From Sipunculus nudus (Eukaryota; Annelida; Sipuncula; Golfingiida; Sipunculidae), in the NCBI GenBank assembly GCA_026874595.1, contig CM049316.1, positions 14,573,839 through 14,637,838 of the forward strand: DNA of 64,000 bases, in the 5' to 3' direction. This document shows positions 63,101 to 64,000 of this stretch, piece by piece; positions within the stretch are counted from its first letter, which is position 1, and the number at the start of each line of letters is the position of its first letter. The position numbers were made by a program, and so were the translations under genes. The notes below the pieces were generated by a model. The model searched no databases and was not told the DNA's origin. It saw only the letters and a list, made by a program, of their open reading frames with translations.

Positions 63101-63173
63101 TTCCCTAAGTTTTGCATTACTTATTTTAAAATTAACCCTTGGTAGCCAGGATTTGATATCTTTCAGGCTCACT
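911..63173 (-). CDS. PLCG1: Phospholipase C-gamma, partial gene (26 internal exons)
   Basis: Enzyme hydrolysing PI(4,5)P2 to IP3 and diacylglycerol downstream of tyrosine kinases. Domain order read from the exons is EF region, X box, split PH (N half), SH2, SH2, linker with tyrosines, SH3, split PH (C half), Y box, C2. Among metazoan PLCs only the gamma class has the SH2-SH2-SH3 insert between X and Y. Every exon has AG/GT borders and all 25 junctions keep frame, giving about 1,009 codons without a stop. The N-terminal PH exons and the C-terminal end fall outside the window. The symbol follows the vertebrate name; as an invertebrate gene it may be the single co-orthologue of PLCG1 and PLCG2. 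Span is exon boundaries only; introns are described separately. Confidence 0.97.
1070..2542. other. Introns e25-e26 and start of e24-e25
   Basis: Apart from exon e25 (1875-1989) this is AT-rich intron sequence. No repeat with clear ends or RNA gene was recognised; short TA-rich runs occur near 2390-2430. Confidence 0.6.
1875..1989 (-). CDS. PLCG1: PLCG exon e25: C2 domain, first part
   Basis: 38 codons plus one base: [20 protein letters not shown] then [38 protein letters not shown] is the standard PLC-gamma C2 beginning. Acceptor TTTTTTTAG, donor GTAAGC. Confidence 0.97.
2543..3970 (+). mobile_element. Dispersed repeat family G, copy 1
   Basis: Begins with the palindromic ACAAGGCCTACAGGCCT and GCGAACTTGTGC and ends GCTCACAGGTTCGCTAAAA. 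The left motif is complementary to the right one (in copy 2 the 11 bases GCGAACCTGTG and CACAGGTTCGC match perfectly). Inside are several rounds of an ACTGAGTGAACTCTTGACCT motif with TTGGCAGTCTGCC. No ORF of note. Same layout as copy 2 at 25579. Confidence 0.65.
4276..4427 (-). CDS. PLCG1: PLCG exon e24: end of Y box, start of C2
   Basis: Encodes [20 protein letters not shown], then [20 protein letters not shown] and [28 protein letters not shown] closes the TIM-barrel and NPFD starts the linker to C2, the last strand of which begins at VMVSVT. Acceptor TTTGTAG, donor GTAAGT, phase 0. Confidence 0.97.
4428..5397. other. Intron e23-e24
   Basis: AT-rich intron. The part 5155-5362 ends in a CCCTCCTACTGGAGG dyad followed by CAATAAC and carries an ACAAACGGGGATG stretch, which looks like the 3' part of a short interspersed repeat; the rest is unrecognised. 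Confidence 0.45.
5398..5607 (-). CDS. PLCG1: PLCG exon e23: catalytic Y box core
   Basis: Encodes (K)[20 protein letters not shown], then [40 protein letters not shown] and MLALNYQTP. The serine of MSSF and the Arg/Tyr of SRVYP contact inositol phosphates in PLC structures, and DSSNYxP is a Y-box signature. Acceptor ATTGCAG, donor GTACAC (no G at +5, a weaker donor). Confidence 0.97.
5781..6356 (+). repeat. Dispersed repeat family D, two tandem units
   Basis: Two units (about 5,789 and 6,104 onward, roughly 315 bases apart) share GGTTCCTGAGAAATAAG and AGGTCACCCATCTTTGA. The second runs into a hairpin at 6327-6356 (TAGCTCAGATGA / TTAGTCAGTTAAGCT) almost identical to the 3' hairpin of family A. 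A third copy lies at 20690-20915. Confidence 0.55.
6491..6590 (-). CDS. PLCG1: PLCG exon e22: entry to Y box
   Basis: Encodes [20 protein letters not shown] then [13 protein letters not shown] and one base. The [17 protein letters not shown] segment is the conserved start of the PLC-gamma Y box. Acceptor CCACAG, donor GTAAGT. Confidence 0.96.
6591..7912. other. Intron e21-e22
   Basis: No gene. Holds a cluster of CRE-like motifs (6924-6970), A-rich runs around 7450-7530, and otherwise unrecognised AT-rich sequence. Confidence 0.5.
6924..6970. promoter_or_regulatory. Cluster of CRE-like motifs
   Basis: Two perfect TGACGTCA palindromes (6924-6931 and 6963-6970) with a TGACGTAG between them (6942-6949). 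TGACGTCA is the CREB/ATF consensus. Function in this intron is untested. Confidence 0.35.
7913..8061 (-). CDS. PLCG1: PLCG exon e21: split PH domain, C half
   Basis: Encodes [20 protein letters not shown], then [20 protein letters not shown] and [10 protein letters not shown]. The FVFRV strand, the polar loop and the helix with the invariant tryptophan ([10 protein letters not shown]) are typical of a PH C-terminal half. Acceptor TTTGCAG, donor GTAGGT, phase 0. Confidence 0.96.
8314..8860 (+). mobile_element. GC-rich element with inverted ends
   Basis: A GC-rich island in AT-rich intron. GCCTYGGTCACAACCC occurs at 8314 and again at 8390 (a 76-base tandem repeat), and its imperfect complement CCGGTTGTGACTCAGGC closes the island at 8844-8860. 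The inside is dense in CCGCA/TGCGG. No transposase; looks like a miniature inverted-repeat element. Target duplication not resolved. Confidence 0.5.
8890..9599 (-). repeat. 36-base minisatellite derived from the end of exon e20
   Basis: About 16 units of 36 bases, clean between 9090 and 9260 and decayed towards 8890. Read on the gene strand the clean units encode [12 protein letters not shown] repeats, against [12 protein letters not shown] at the e20 exon/intron border. Outlying units near 8970 and 9040 still carry TTGTAGGTAA, like the real donor GTAG|GTAAGG. The array begins directly behind that donor. The plus strand is also open for over 100 codons, a by-product of the 12-codon period. 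Confidence 0.85.
9600..9745 (-). CDS. PLCG1: PLCG exon e20: SH3 end and start of split PH C half
   Basis: Encodes [20 protein letters not shown], then [20 protein letters not shown] and IDLTRCFV. With e19 it completes the GGWWQGD tryptophan pair and the PANYVEEI end of the SH3. The [13 protein letters not shown] part begins the second half of the split PH. Acceptor TTGGCAG, donor GTAAGG. The last 25 bases resemble the unit of the minisatellite that starts right behind the donor. Confidence 0.97.
9871..11336 (+). mobile_element. Hairpin-ended element, family F, with 278-base core repeats
   Basis: Left part has GTATCCGCCAAAA (9906-9918); right end has its perfect complement TTTTGGCGGATAC (11316-11328), itself the arm of a hairpin 11299-11328 with a TTT loop, followed by an A-rich run. 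Between them lie about four units of roughly 278 bases; GGTGGCGCCACC at 10300, 10580 and 10857 marks the period. Layout (subterminal inverted motif, core tandem repeats, 3' hairpin) recalls Helentron-associated non-autonomous elements of bivalves. Confidence 0.65.
11600..11703 (-). CDS. PLCG1: PLCG exon e19: SH3 domain, first part
   Basis: Encodes [20 protein letters not shown] then [14 protein letters not shown] and two bases of a Trp codon. ALYDY and the DELSF acidic loop are classic SH3 signatures that contact proline-rich ligands. Acceptor ATTGCAG, donor GTAAGT. It is separated from e18 by an intron of about 18 kb, the longest in the window. Confidence 0.97.
11704..13003. other. Intron e18-e19, proximal part
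   Basis: AT-rich, with a duplicated CAGTATTATATATCA near 12110-12140. The part 12790-13000 is GC-richer and could be an eroded SINE, but no convincing promoter boxes were found. Confidence 0.45.
13004..13631 (+). mobile_element. Family A element, short copy
   Basis: Left end ACAAGGGGCCCATGGGT with GCTCAGC close by; right end hairpin 13599-13627 (AGCTCAGATGACT / AGTCAGCTGAGCT) followed by AAAAA. A GACAGACAGACAG run precedes the hairpin. Confidence 0.6.
13632..14934. other. Intron part with degenerate GATTGGCTG repeats
   Basis: Between about 13970 and 14230 a degenerate unit of roughly 45 bases repeats TCTGATTGGCTGCTGGTGAT-like text five or six times; each carries an inverted CCAAT. The rest is unrecognised AT-rich sequence. 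Confidence 0.45.
14935..15133 (+). mobile_element. Family E element, 5' fragment
   Basis: Starts ACTAGATGTGTCGGAATGAC with ATGCCC nearby, as in the fuller copy at 45561. It is cut at 15134 where a family A element begins. Confidence 0.5.
15134..20689 (+). mobile_element. Family A composite: two tandem left modules and two hairpin ends
   Basis: Left ends (ACAAGGGACCYATGGG) at 15134 and 16603 start two copies of a module of about 1,469 bases. A second module from about 18075 ends with a (GGAC)n tract (19141-19200) and a hairpin at 19215-19245; part of it is repeated (about 19247 and 19575) and ends in a second (GGAC)n-like tract and hairpin at 20657-20687. Stem TAGCTCAGATGACT / AGTCAGCTGAGCTA, loop TAT, then AAAAAT. 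No transposase ORF seen. Confidence 0.65.
20690..20915 (+). repeat. Family D repeat, 3' part
   Basis: Shares GGGTCAAGGTCACCCATC and the following text with 5840-5990 and 6165-6340. Ends AGCCCATCAGCCTATGAGCT GAGGGCT, a hairpin, then AAAAAGG. Confidence 0.5.
20916..21366 (+). mobile_element. Family E element with two core repeats
   Basis: Two tandem units of about 176 bases (from about 20925 and 21101) with TTTATATTTTTCATGAAATT and AATCAGGCCAATATCTGCAG. Ends in the hairpin 21334-21360 (TGCCCCAACCAC TTT GTGGTGGGGGCA), then TAAAAAAA. The left end is missing. Confidence 0.6.
21367..23444. other. Intron e18-e19, middle part
   Basis: About 2 kb with no recognised gene or complete repeat. The part 22560-22990 is GC-richer and open on the minus strand for 99 codons, but nothing in the translation is recognisable; it may be an eroded interspersed repeat. 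Confidence 0.45.
23445..25214. repeat. 38-base minisatellite, about 46 units
   Basis: Unit reads AGATGAGATAATGTTGTCTG followed by TGTGAAGCTTATAATCAC. Most differences are GATAATG versus GAGAATG; rarer variants (AAGCTAATAATC, GAGGCTTATAAT, TTATGATTAC) recur as neighbours, pointing to duplicated blocks. Two units near 25090-25130 lack four bases. The first units (23460-23560) are the most diverged. It is intronic and non-coding. Confidence 0.97.
25579..27852 (+). mobile_element. Dispersed repeat family G, copy 2
   Basis: Left end ACAAGGCCTACAGGCCTAAT with GCGAACCTGTGC; right end CACATAAGCTCACAGGTTTGCT. The same internal motifs as copy 1 at 2543 occur in the same order (GTGGCACCACC, ACTGAGTGAAC, TTGGCAGTCTGCC). 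Confidence 0.65.
27853..29259 (+). repeat. Tandem duplicate of the right part of family G copy 2
   Basis: GAAATCAGGAATATATGTAA at 26448 recurs at 27855, a period of 1,407 bases, and the two stretches stay alignable to the common right end GCTCACAGGTTCGCTAAAA (29259). It includes one perfect GGTGGCGCCACC (28779-28790). Confidence 0.7.
29260..29708. other. Intron just after e18
   Basis: Short, moderately AT-rich, no repeat recognised. Confidence 0.5.
29709..29774 (-). CDS. PLCG1: PLCG exon e18: SH2-SH3 linker tyrosine exon, copy 2
   Basis: 22 codons, phase 0 at both ends: [20 protein letters not shown] then GK. It shares P, I-Y, Y, P-N and F positions with e17 (IY...Y..PN.F), so it looks like an old duplication of that exon; its VYAEPN is closer to the mammalian FYVEANP around the key tyrosine. 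Acceptor TTTAACAG, donor GTAAAC (no G at +5). It may be spliced together with e17 or instead of it; both outcomes keep the frame. No transcript evidence is available here. Confidence 0.82.
29855..30838. repeat. 20/21-base minisatellite next to exon e18
   Basis: Units CCCACAGGACAGAGATACCTA, CCCACAGGACAGAAAACCTA and CCCACAGGATAGAGATACCTA alternate. A diverged block (about 29862-30025) is repeated at about 30279-30440, so a larger segment was duplicated. On the gene strand each unit reads like CTGTGGGTAGGTATC, with a GGG and a donor-like GTAGGTAT. The array lies about 80 bases upstream of the e18 acceptor. ORFs through it are low-complexity by-products. Confidence 0.95.
30839..32102. other. Intron e17-e18, rest
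   Basis: Contains a G-rich tract (31019-31044) and three units of about 26 bases (31781-31858, GTTGTTGACAATGTTTACTA type). Otherwise AT-rich and unrecognised. Confidence 0.55.
31781..31858. repeat. Three-unit 26-base tandem repeat
   Basis: Three diverged copies of a unit like GTTGTTGACAATGTTTACTA followed by TGACTA. Confidence 0.6.
32103..32171 (-). CDS. PLCG1: PLCG exon e17: SH2-SH3 linker tyrosine exon, copy 1
   Basis: 23 codons, phase 0 at both ends: [20 protein letters not shown] then TSQ. It occupies the place of the mammalian linker EPDYGALYEG...FYVEANP, whose two tyrosines (771 and 783) control activity; here the pair is IY and LY, six residues apart. LYMNP also has the pY-x-N pattern. 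Acceptor GTTATAG has a poor pyrimidine tract and donor GTAACA lacks G at +5, which fits regulated splicing. See e18 for a related second copy. Confidence 0.93.
32857..33034 (-). CDS. PLCG1: PLCG exon e16: C-terminal SH2, second half
   Basis: 59 codons from [20 protein letters not shown] through [20 protein letters not shown] to [16 protein letters not shown]. The [12 protein letters not shown]-x-NE signature is specific to PLC-gamma. Acceptor TTTTGAAG is unusual (A at -3) but AG and phase are right; donor GTAAGT, phase 0. Confidence 0.97.
33403..33528. repeat. Compound microsatellite (TG)n-(TA)n-(GATA)n
   Basis: A TGTG run, then about 90 bases of mainly TA with ATGTATATG interruptions, then GATAGATAGATAGATAGATA. 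Minus-strand ORFs through it encode only I-Y repeats and are not genes. Confidence 0.95.
34171..34440 (+). repeat. Dispersed repeat family K, copy 1
   Basis: Shares TTTTCTCCTTAAAATATTAT, TCTGCCAATATTTCATTC and CCACCTGGTGGC with copies at 36845-36935 and 59200-59480. Ends not defined. Confidence 0.55.
34585..34707 (-). CDS. PLCG1: PLCG exon e15: C-terminal SH2, first half
   Basis: Encodes [20 protein letters not shown] then [26 protein letters not shown] supplies the phosphotyrosine-binding arginine. In the family this SH2 binds the phosphorylated linker tyrosine intramolecularly when the enzyme is activated. Acceptor CTTACAG, donor GTGAGT; the following Arg codon is split with e16. Confidence 0.97.
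34708..35242. other. Intron e14-e15
   Basis: AT-rich; nothing recognised. Confidence 0.5.
35243..35443 (-). CDS. PLCG1: PLCG exon e14: N-terminal SH2, second half
   Basis: Encodes [20 protein letters not shown], then [20 protein letters not shown] and [20 protein letters not shown], ending in KSHEDR and a split proline codon. The HCRI strand, the [11 protein letters not shown] helix and the REPVPQP exit match the PLC-gamma N-SH2. Acceptor TTGTAG, donor GTAAGT. Confidence 0.97.
35444..36446. other. Intron e13-e14
   Basis: AT-rich; nothing recognised. Confidence 0.5.
36447..36616 (-). CDS. PLCG1: PLCG exon e13: N-terminal SH2, first half
   Basis: 56 codons plus two bases. [17 protein letters not shown] opens the SH2 fold and [19 protein letters not shown] includes FLVRES, whose arginine binds phosphotyrosine. 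The residue after LSF is leucine (split codon) where mammalian PLC-gamma1 has tryptophan. Acceptor TTTTGCAG, donor GTAAGT. Confidence 0.97.
36845..36935 (+). repeat. Dispersed repeat family K, copy 2 (fragment)
   Basis: Nearly identical to the 5' part of copy 1: TTTTCTCCTTAAAATATTAT and CTCTGCCAATATTTCATTCT. Confidence 0.6.
37270..37389 (-). CDS. PLCG1: PLCG exon e12: split PH domain, N half, acidic loop
   Basis: 40 codons: [20 protein letters not shown] then [20 protein letters not shown]. EWxPHYFVLT is diagnostic for the PLC-gamma split PH. The acidic stretch matches the charged loop that precedes the first SH2 in the family. Acceptor GTTACAG, donor GTAAGT, phase 0 both ends. Confidence 0.95.
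37845..39391. mobile_element. 1.55 kb TTAA element with CCC...GGG ends (piggyBac-like, non-autonomous)
   Basis: Inverted ends CCCTCCTCCTGC and GCAGGAGGAGGG are flanked by TTAA on both sides (37841-37844 and 39392-39395); sibling copies show one TTAA at the empty site. TTAA duplication with ends starting CCC is the mark of piggyBac-type transposition. Subterminal palindromes CCCGTATATATACGGG and CGTATATATACG occur near the left end, a duplicated segment of about 140 bases (38850-39140) and an (AT)n run (39137-39187) near the right. No piggyBac transposase is encoded. Confidence 0.85.
38045..38395 (+). CDS. Orphan 116-codon ORF inside the TTAA element
   Basis: Unrecognised protein, 116 residues, or 88 if the inner ATG of [16 protein letters not shown] is the start. 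It is GC-richer than its flanks, has a leucine-rich middle ([14 protein letters not shown]) and a His/Arg/Cys-rich end. No transposase motif, no signal peptide. It lies downstream of TATA-like palindromes in the element. It may be a remnant or captured fragment; expression unknown. Confidence 0.35.
   Translation: MTNRVQIAMTFLSCVRDMTGHDPRSRSSMAASVIVDNEKIAQLFLDSGRLMGKVFLINSMKMTASFIIDLEELTDLLREWANGDVTDRTARCRTSNWHAHVSHVSRRDELMKYIFD
39804..41497 (+). mobile_element. Family A element inserted in the preceding copy
   Basis: Left end ACAAAGGACCCATGGGTCAC; right end with a (GGAC)n tract (about 41418-41450) and hairpin 41466-41496 (TAGCTCAGATGACT / AGTCAGCTGAGCTA) and AAAAA. Internal text around 40070-40900 recurs at 51075-52100. 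Contains a G run near 40645. Confidence 0.65.
41711..41784 (-). CDS. PLCG1: PLCG exon e11: split PH domain, N half
   Basis: Encodes [20 protein letters not shown] then DPVDK (first Ser shared with e10). DLSNS-KNG-LYLEDPV is the first strand region of the PLC-gamma split PH domain, which receives Rac and autoinhibitory contacts in mammals. Acceptor ATTTTAG, donor GTGAGT, phase 0. Confidence 0.94.
41785..42922. other. Intron e10-e11, proximal part
   Basis: AT-rich; nothing recognised before the inverted-repeat element. Confidence 0.5.
42923..44935. mobile_element. 2.0 kb DNA transposon relic with perfect 28-base inverted repeats
   Basis: The first 28 bases (starting CTACCGTAAAAGTCG) are the exact complement of the last 28 (ending CGACTTTTACGGTAG). 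TA flanks both ends (42921-42922, 44936-44937), as in Tc1/mariner/pogo-type transposition. Inside each end sits ACAAGTCGCACCCYGACT (about 42959 and 44842). Short ORFs inside (91 codons at 43107, 71 at 44288) show no transposase motif. Non-autonomous or decayed; superfamily is inferred. Confidence 0.8.
44936..45560. other. Intron e10-e11, middle
   Basis: AT-rich; nothing recognised. Confidence 0.5.
45561..46042 (+). mobile_element. Family E element, full-looking copy
   Basis: Left end ACTAGATATGTCGGAATGAC with AATGCCCC; right end hairpin 46011-46037 (TGCCCCGGCCAC TTT GTGGCGGGGGCA), then TAAAAAT. The left ATGCCCC complements the right GGGGCAT. Core repeats with AATCAGGCCAATATCTGCAG occur twice. 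Confidence 0.65.
46043..47843. other. Intron e10-e11, distal part
   Basis: Very AT-rich. A C run followed by TTCTCTCTCTT lies at about 46913-46935. No gene seen. Confidence 0.5.
47844..47895 (-). CDS. PLCG1: PLCG exon e10: X box to split PH linker (52 nt)
   Basis: Encodes [17 protein letters not shown] plus the first base of a serine codon. It corresponds to the KHKKLxEGS segment after the X box; with e9 the junction reads FILK-HRKLPEG as in the family. Acceptor TTTCAG, donor GTAAGT. Confidence 0.93.
48310..48455. repeat. Degenerate GACAATTACCCC repeats with a C run
   Basis: About eight spaced copies of a GACAA(C/T)TACCCC motif around a run of about 16 C (48365-48389). Low-complexity; could be an eroded minisatellite. 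Confidence 0.6.
48569..53359 (+). mobile_element. Family A composite in intron e9-e10
   Basis: Left end ACAAGGGACCTATGGGTCAC; the first 2.5 kb parallels 16603-19090. At about 51075 it switches to text shared with the element at 39804 (GGACTAATACC, then AAGGGAATAATRCATTTAAG). It ends with (GGAC)n (about 53263-53310) and the hairpin 53327-53357, then AAAAAT, only 90 bases from exon e9. A G run of 10 or more lies near 51828. No transposase. Confidence 0.65.
53450..53618 (-). CDS. PLCG1: PLCG exon e9: end of X box
   Basis: 56 full codons. Begins [20 protein letters not shown] and continues through [15 protein letters not shown] to [12 protein letters not shown]. The glutamate of LSIENHC is the remaining calcium-coordinating residue. 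SPNQLKR marks the conserved exit from the X box. Acceptor TTTTGCAG, donor GTTAGT, phase 0. The following intron is about 5.6 kb and filled by repeats. Confidence 0.97.
53619..54401. other. Intron e8-e9
   Basis: Unrecognised; contains a short ACATACATACATAGATACAG run near 54030. Confidence 0.5.
54402..54522 (-). CDS. PLCG1: PLCG exon e8: X box with second catalytic histidine
   Basis: Encodes [20 protein letters not shown] then [27 protein letters not shown] and IYHGHTLT are hallmarks of the PLC X box; the first histidine of HGH is the second catalytic histidine (His380 in mammalian PLC-gamma1). Acceptor GTTACAG, donor GTGAGT, two bases of a Glu codon passed to e9. Confidence 0.97.
54856..54941 (-). 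CDS. PLCG1: PLCG exon e7: X box, calcium-ligand region
   Basis: Encodes [20 protein letters not shown] then RMGCRCIE. The glutamate of CIE is the family calcium ligand; the partner aspartate follows in e8 (CIELD). Acceptor TTGTAG, donor GTAAGT, splitting the leucine codon after its first base. A second AG inside the exon (ACAG before GAGACC) would lose the conserved YLT and break the frame with e6. Confidence 0.97.
55300..55455 (-). repeat. tRNA-like SINE fragment
   Basis: On the minus strand a TAGTCTTGGGG stretch (55432-55442) resembles an RNA polymerase III A box and GGTTCAAACTC (55387-55397) a B box, about 35 bases apart, as in tRNA-derived SINEs. No intact tRNA fold. Ends not defined. 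Confidence 0.4.
55650..55990 (+). pseudogene. LINE reverse-transcriptase fragment, frameshifted
   Basis: TSRLDYC is followed, after a frameshift near 55732, by [25 protein letters not shown] and then [20 protein letters not shown] and [25 protein letters not shown]-x-QN-A, ITPVLK-LHWLPV and TYKA--APGY are typical of the end of the reverse transcriptase in L2/CR1-type LINEs. It is an inactive fragment in the intron between e6 and e7; a C run interrupts the flank at 56004. Confidence 0.75.
56054..56169 (-). CDS. PLCG1: PLCG exon e6: start of catalytic X box
   Basis: Encodes [38 protein letters not shown] and part of a threonine codon. The [11 protein letters not shown] stretch holds the catalytic histidine (His335 of mammalian PLC-gamma1) and the adjacent asparagine that binds calcium. 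Starts in phase 0 after e5, acceptor TTTCAG; donor GTATGT, two bases of the Thr codon carried over to e7. Confidence 0.97.
56170..57169. other. Intron e5-e6
   Basis: 56360-56570 is a degenerate repeat of GGAAACTTTATATATGA type. 56770-57000 holds three ACCAATGAG/CTCATTGGT blocks. No gene recognised. Confidence 0.5.
57170..57271 (-). CDS. PLCG1: PLCG exon e5: EF region leading to X box
   Basis: 34 codons, phase 0 at both ends. Encodes [20 protein letters not shown] then [14 protein letters not shown]. In the family this is the helix before the X box, with a conserved D-D/P-x-x-R and a following FF/FLF segment. Donor is GTATTT, weaker than most in the gene because it lacks G at +5. Acceptor TTGGTAG. 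Confidence 0.92.
57272..58144. other. Intron e4-e5, proximal part
   Basis: AT-rich. A 132-codon plus-strand ORF (57614-58012) has no recognisable domain or splice context and reads as chance. Confidence 0.5.
58145..58620 (+). mobile_element. Family A element, truncated copy
   Basis: ACAAGAGATCCATGGGTCAC and CACTCAGCTG at the left, followed by the ATTCAATTAAATCTTGATTA and TGGTTTTGATATAAGGC text of family A. It stops at GTTTCAAAACATGCCC before the expected (GGAC)n tract and hairpin. Confidence 0.6.
58787..58835 (-). CDS. PLCG1: PLCG exon e4: EF-region exon (49 nt)
   Basis: Completes the glycine codon and encodes [26 protein letters not shown] corresponds to the EFQ-FLLEYQ segment of PLC-gamma that closes an EF-hand lobe. 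Acceptor TTTTGCAG, donor GTTAGA, ends in phase 0. Confidence 0.92.
59200..59480 (+). repeat. Dispersed repeat family K, copy 3
   Basis: Shares TCAAATATTATAG, GCCAATATTTCA, ACTCCTG and CACCACCTAGTGGCCATACT with copy 1 in the same order. Confidence 0.5.
59752..59789 (-). CDS. PLCG1: PLCG exon e3: small EF-region exon (38 nt)
   Basis: Encodes [12 protein letters not shown] plus two bases of a glycine codon completed by e4. Acceptor ATTACAG, donor GTAAGT. It is very short, and the call rests on frame continuity between e2 and e4 and on good splice signals more than on motif content. Confidence 0.85.
59790..60798. other. Intron e2-e3
   Basis: AT-rich; short chance ORFs only. Confidence 0.5.
60799..60876 (-). 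CDS. PLCG1: PLCG exon e2: EF-hand region
   Basis: 26 codons, phase 0 at both ends, acceptor TTTACAG, donor GTGAGT. Encodes [20 protein letters not shown] then IMFTAY. The [16 protein letters not shown] part matches the PLC-gamma EF-hand stretch with a conserved F-A-x-L-Y core. It joins e1 (after KYQ) and e3 in frame. Confidence 0.9.
61035..62232. mobile_element. MITE-like element with imperfect inverted ends
   Basis: Left CTGTGGTTGCCTTTATATCG and right end (complement reads TGTGGTTGTCTTCTTATTTG) are alignable over about 38 bases including a GGGGCTGAATTTTCACG / GGTGGTTTCAAATTCGCG part. The inside is GC-richer with CGCGAA motifs near both ends. No transposase recognised; target duplication not clear. 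Confidence 0.5.
62233..63091. other. Intron e1-e2, rest
   Basis: AT-rich with AATTTTCTT-type runs at 62280-62430; nothing recognised. Confidence 0.5.
63092..63173 (-). CDS. PLCG1: PLCG exon e1: EF-hand region
   Basis: First exon visible in the window (codons 1-27 of the reconstructed part). It encodes [20 protein letters not shown], then KLREKYQ, which resembles the PLC-gamma EF segment containing an LPxVNF core. Acceptor TTTCAG precedes 63173; donor GTAAGT follows 63092, phase 0. A second AG two bases downstream makes the 5' border uncertain by two bases, because the upstream exon is not in the window. Confidence 0.88.
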
Positions 63174-64000
63174 CTGAAATGACAAATGAACCATGGATCA
63201 TAAGACTGCTAGTAAGATGGCCTGTAAGTTTAATAAGAGTAGATGGTGACTCTATTAGAACTTTCAAATTATTATCTTTCACTTCATGTTTTATCTTCAA
63301 CTCTGGTGATAAACCAAAGCCTACTGGTCAAAGATAATTTACATATTCACAAGTCAATCAGTGAAGAGAATGAGAGAATCAAGGTCAAGCTAACCTAATT
63401 TTATCTGATGAAATCTGATATCATAACAGAAGAAATTGGGTCAAAGTAACCTAATTTAAATTGATCCATCTCTGAATCTAATGCTTGGTATGATTCACAT
63501 TTAACACAAAATTGCTCTATAAAAGGTCACCTCGTACAGAAGTGATAAATTACAAGACCACAGCCCTAGTGGTTATTAGAACCATAAGTTATTAGTATAT
63601 GAGAACAGGGATTGCAGAATTATCCCAAACTTTCTGACATAAGTTGAAGTTACCATTCATCTCCCATGACAGAACGTATATGGTACAGAATAAATTGGTA
63701 ACCATGCCTGGAAACAGCACCATATCACACATTATTAAAGCCAGCTATACACCTGTCTTCTCTGTAGAATTTATGTGATTTCCATTTAGAAAACATAGTA
63801 CATGAGCCCATGTTGATAAACAGAAAAGGCATGAGACTGAAGGCGTTTGGTTGCGCATGTGTAGATGTTGAAAAGTCACTAGTTGCAAAATGGCTTTATC
63901 AGAACTTTGGTTTGTCTGATTTCCCACCAGATGTCCTAGTTGAATGTGTTTGTTTTATTTTGGTGGGTCCCCCAACATCTTAATAAACACATGAATATAT
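63174..64000. other. Intron upstream of e1
   Basis: Searched on the minus strand for the preceding PLCG exon (linker from the N-terminal PH); none found. No other feature recognised. Confidence 0.55.

Overview
The window is intron-rich, AT-rich eukaryotic nuclear DNA. All recognisable coding sequence belongs to one gene on the minus strand, a phospholipase C-gamma (PLCG). I reconstructed 26 consecutive internal exons with canonical AG/GT borders and matching phases, about 3.03 kb of coding sequence and about 1,009 residues spread over about 62 kb. Both ends are missing. The N-terminal PH exons lie beyond position 63173, and the last C2 strand, the tail and the 3' UTR lie before position 911. 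The organism is most likely a marine invertebrate, probably a bivalve mollusc. That is an inference from the single PLCG-type gene, the long AT-rich introns, and dispersed repeats with terminal hairpins and (GGAC)n tracts like those reported in bivalves.

Layout along the gene, right to left: EF-hand region (exons e1-e5, 63173-57170); catalytic X box with all expected active-site residues (e6-e9, 56169-53450); first half of the split PH domain (e10-e12, 47895-37270); N-terminal SH2 (e13-e14, 36616-35243); C-terminal SH2 (e15-e16, 34707-32857); two small related exons, each carrying a tyrosine pair (e17 32171-32103 and e18 29774-29709); SH3 (e19-e20, 11703-9600); second half of the split PH (e20-e21); Y box (e22-e24, 6590-4276); C2 domain (e25-e26, 1989-911). 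A protein with this order would be recruited to phosphotyrosine sites by the SH2 domains, be controlled by phosphorylation of the SH2-SH3 linker, and cleave PIP2 to IP3 and diacylglycerol.

The introns are crowded with repeats. Several dispersed families share one plan: a short 5' subterminal motif complementary to a 3' end that usually forms a hairpin followed by an A-rich run. This recalls Helentron-associated non-autonomous elements. All lie in the same orientation, antisense to the gene. There is also a 1.55 kb element with CCC...GGG inverted ends and TTAA duplications (piggyBac-like) holding a 116-codon ORF, a 2.0 kb element with perfect 28 bp inverted repeats and TA duplications, a GC-rich element, an eroded LINE reverse-transcriptase piece, a SINE-like piece and three minisatellites. 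One minisatellite (about 8,900-9,600) appears to have arisen from the 3' end of exon e20, donor site included.

Most interesting points: the duplicated tyrosine exon pair e17/e18, the exon-derived minisatellite next to e20, and the shared architecture and uniform orientation of the hairpin-ended repeats. No tRNA, rRNA, CRISPR or prokaryotic feature was seen.
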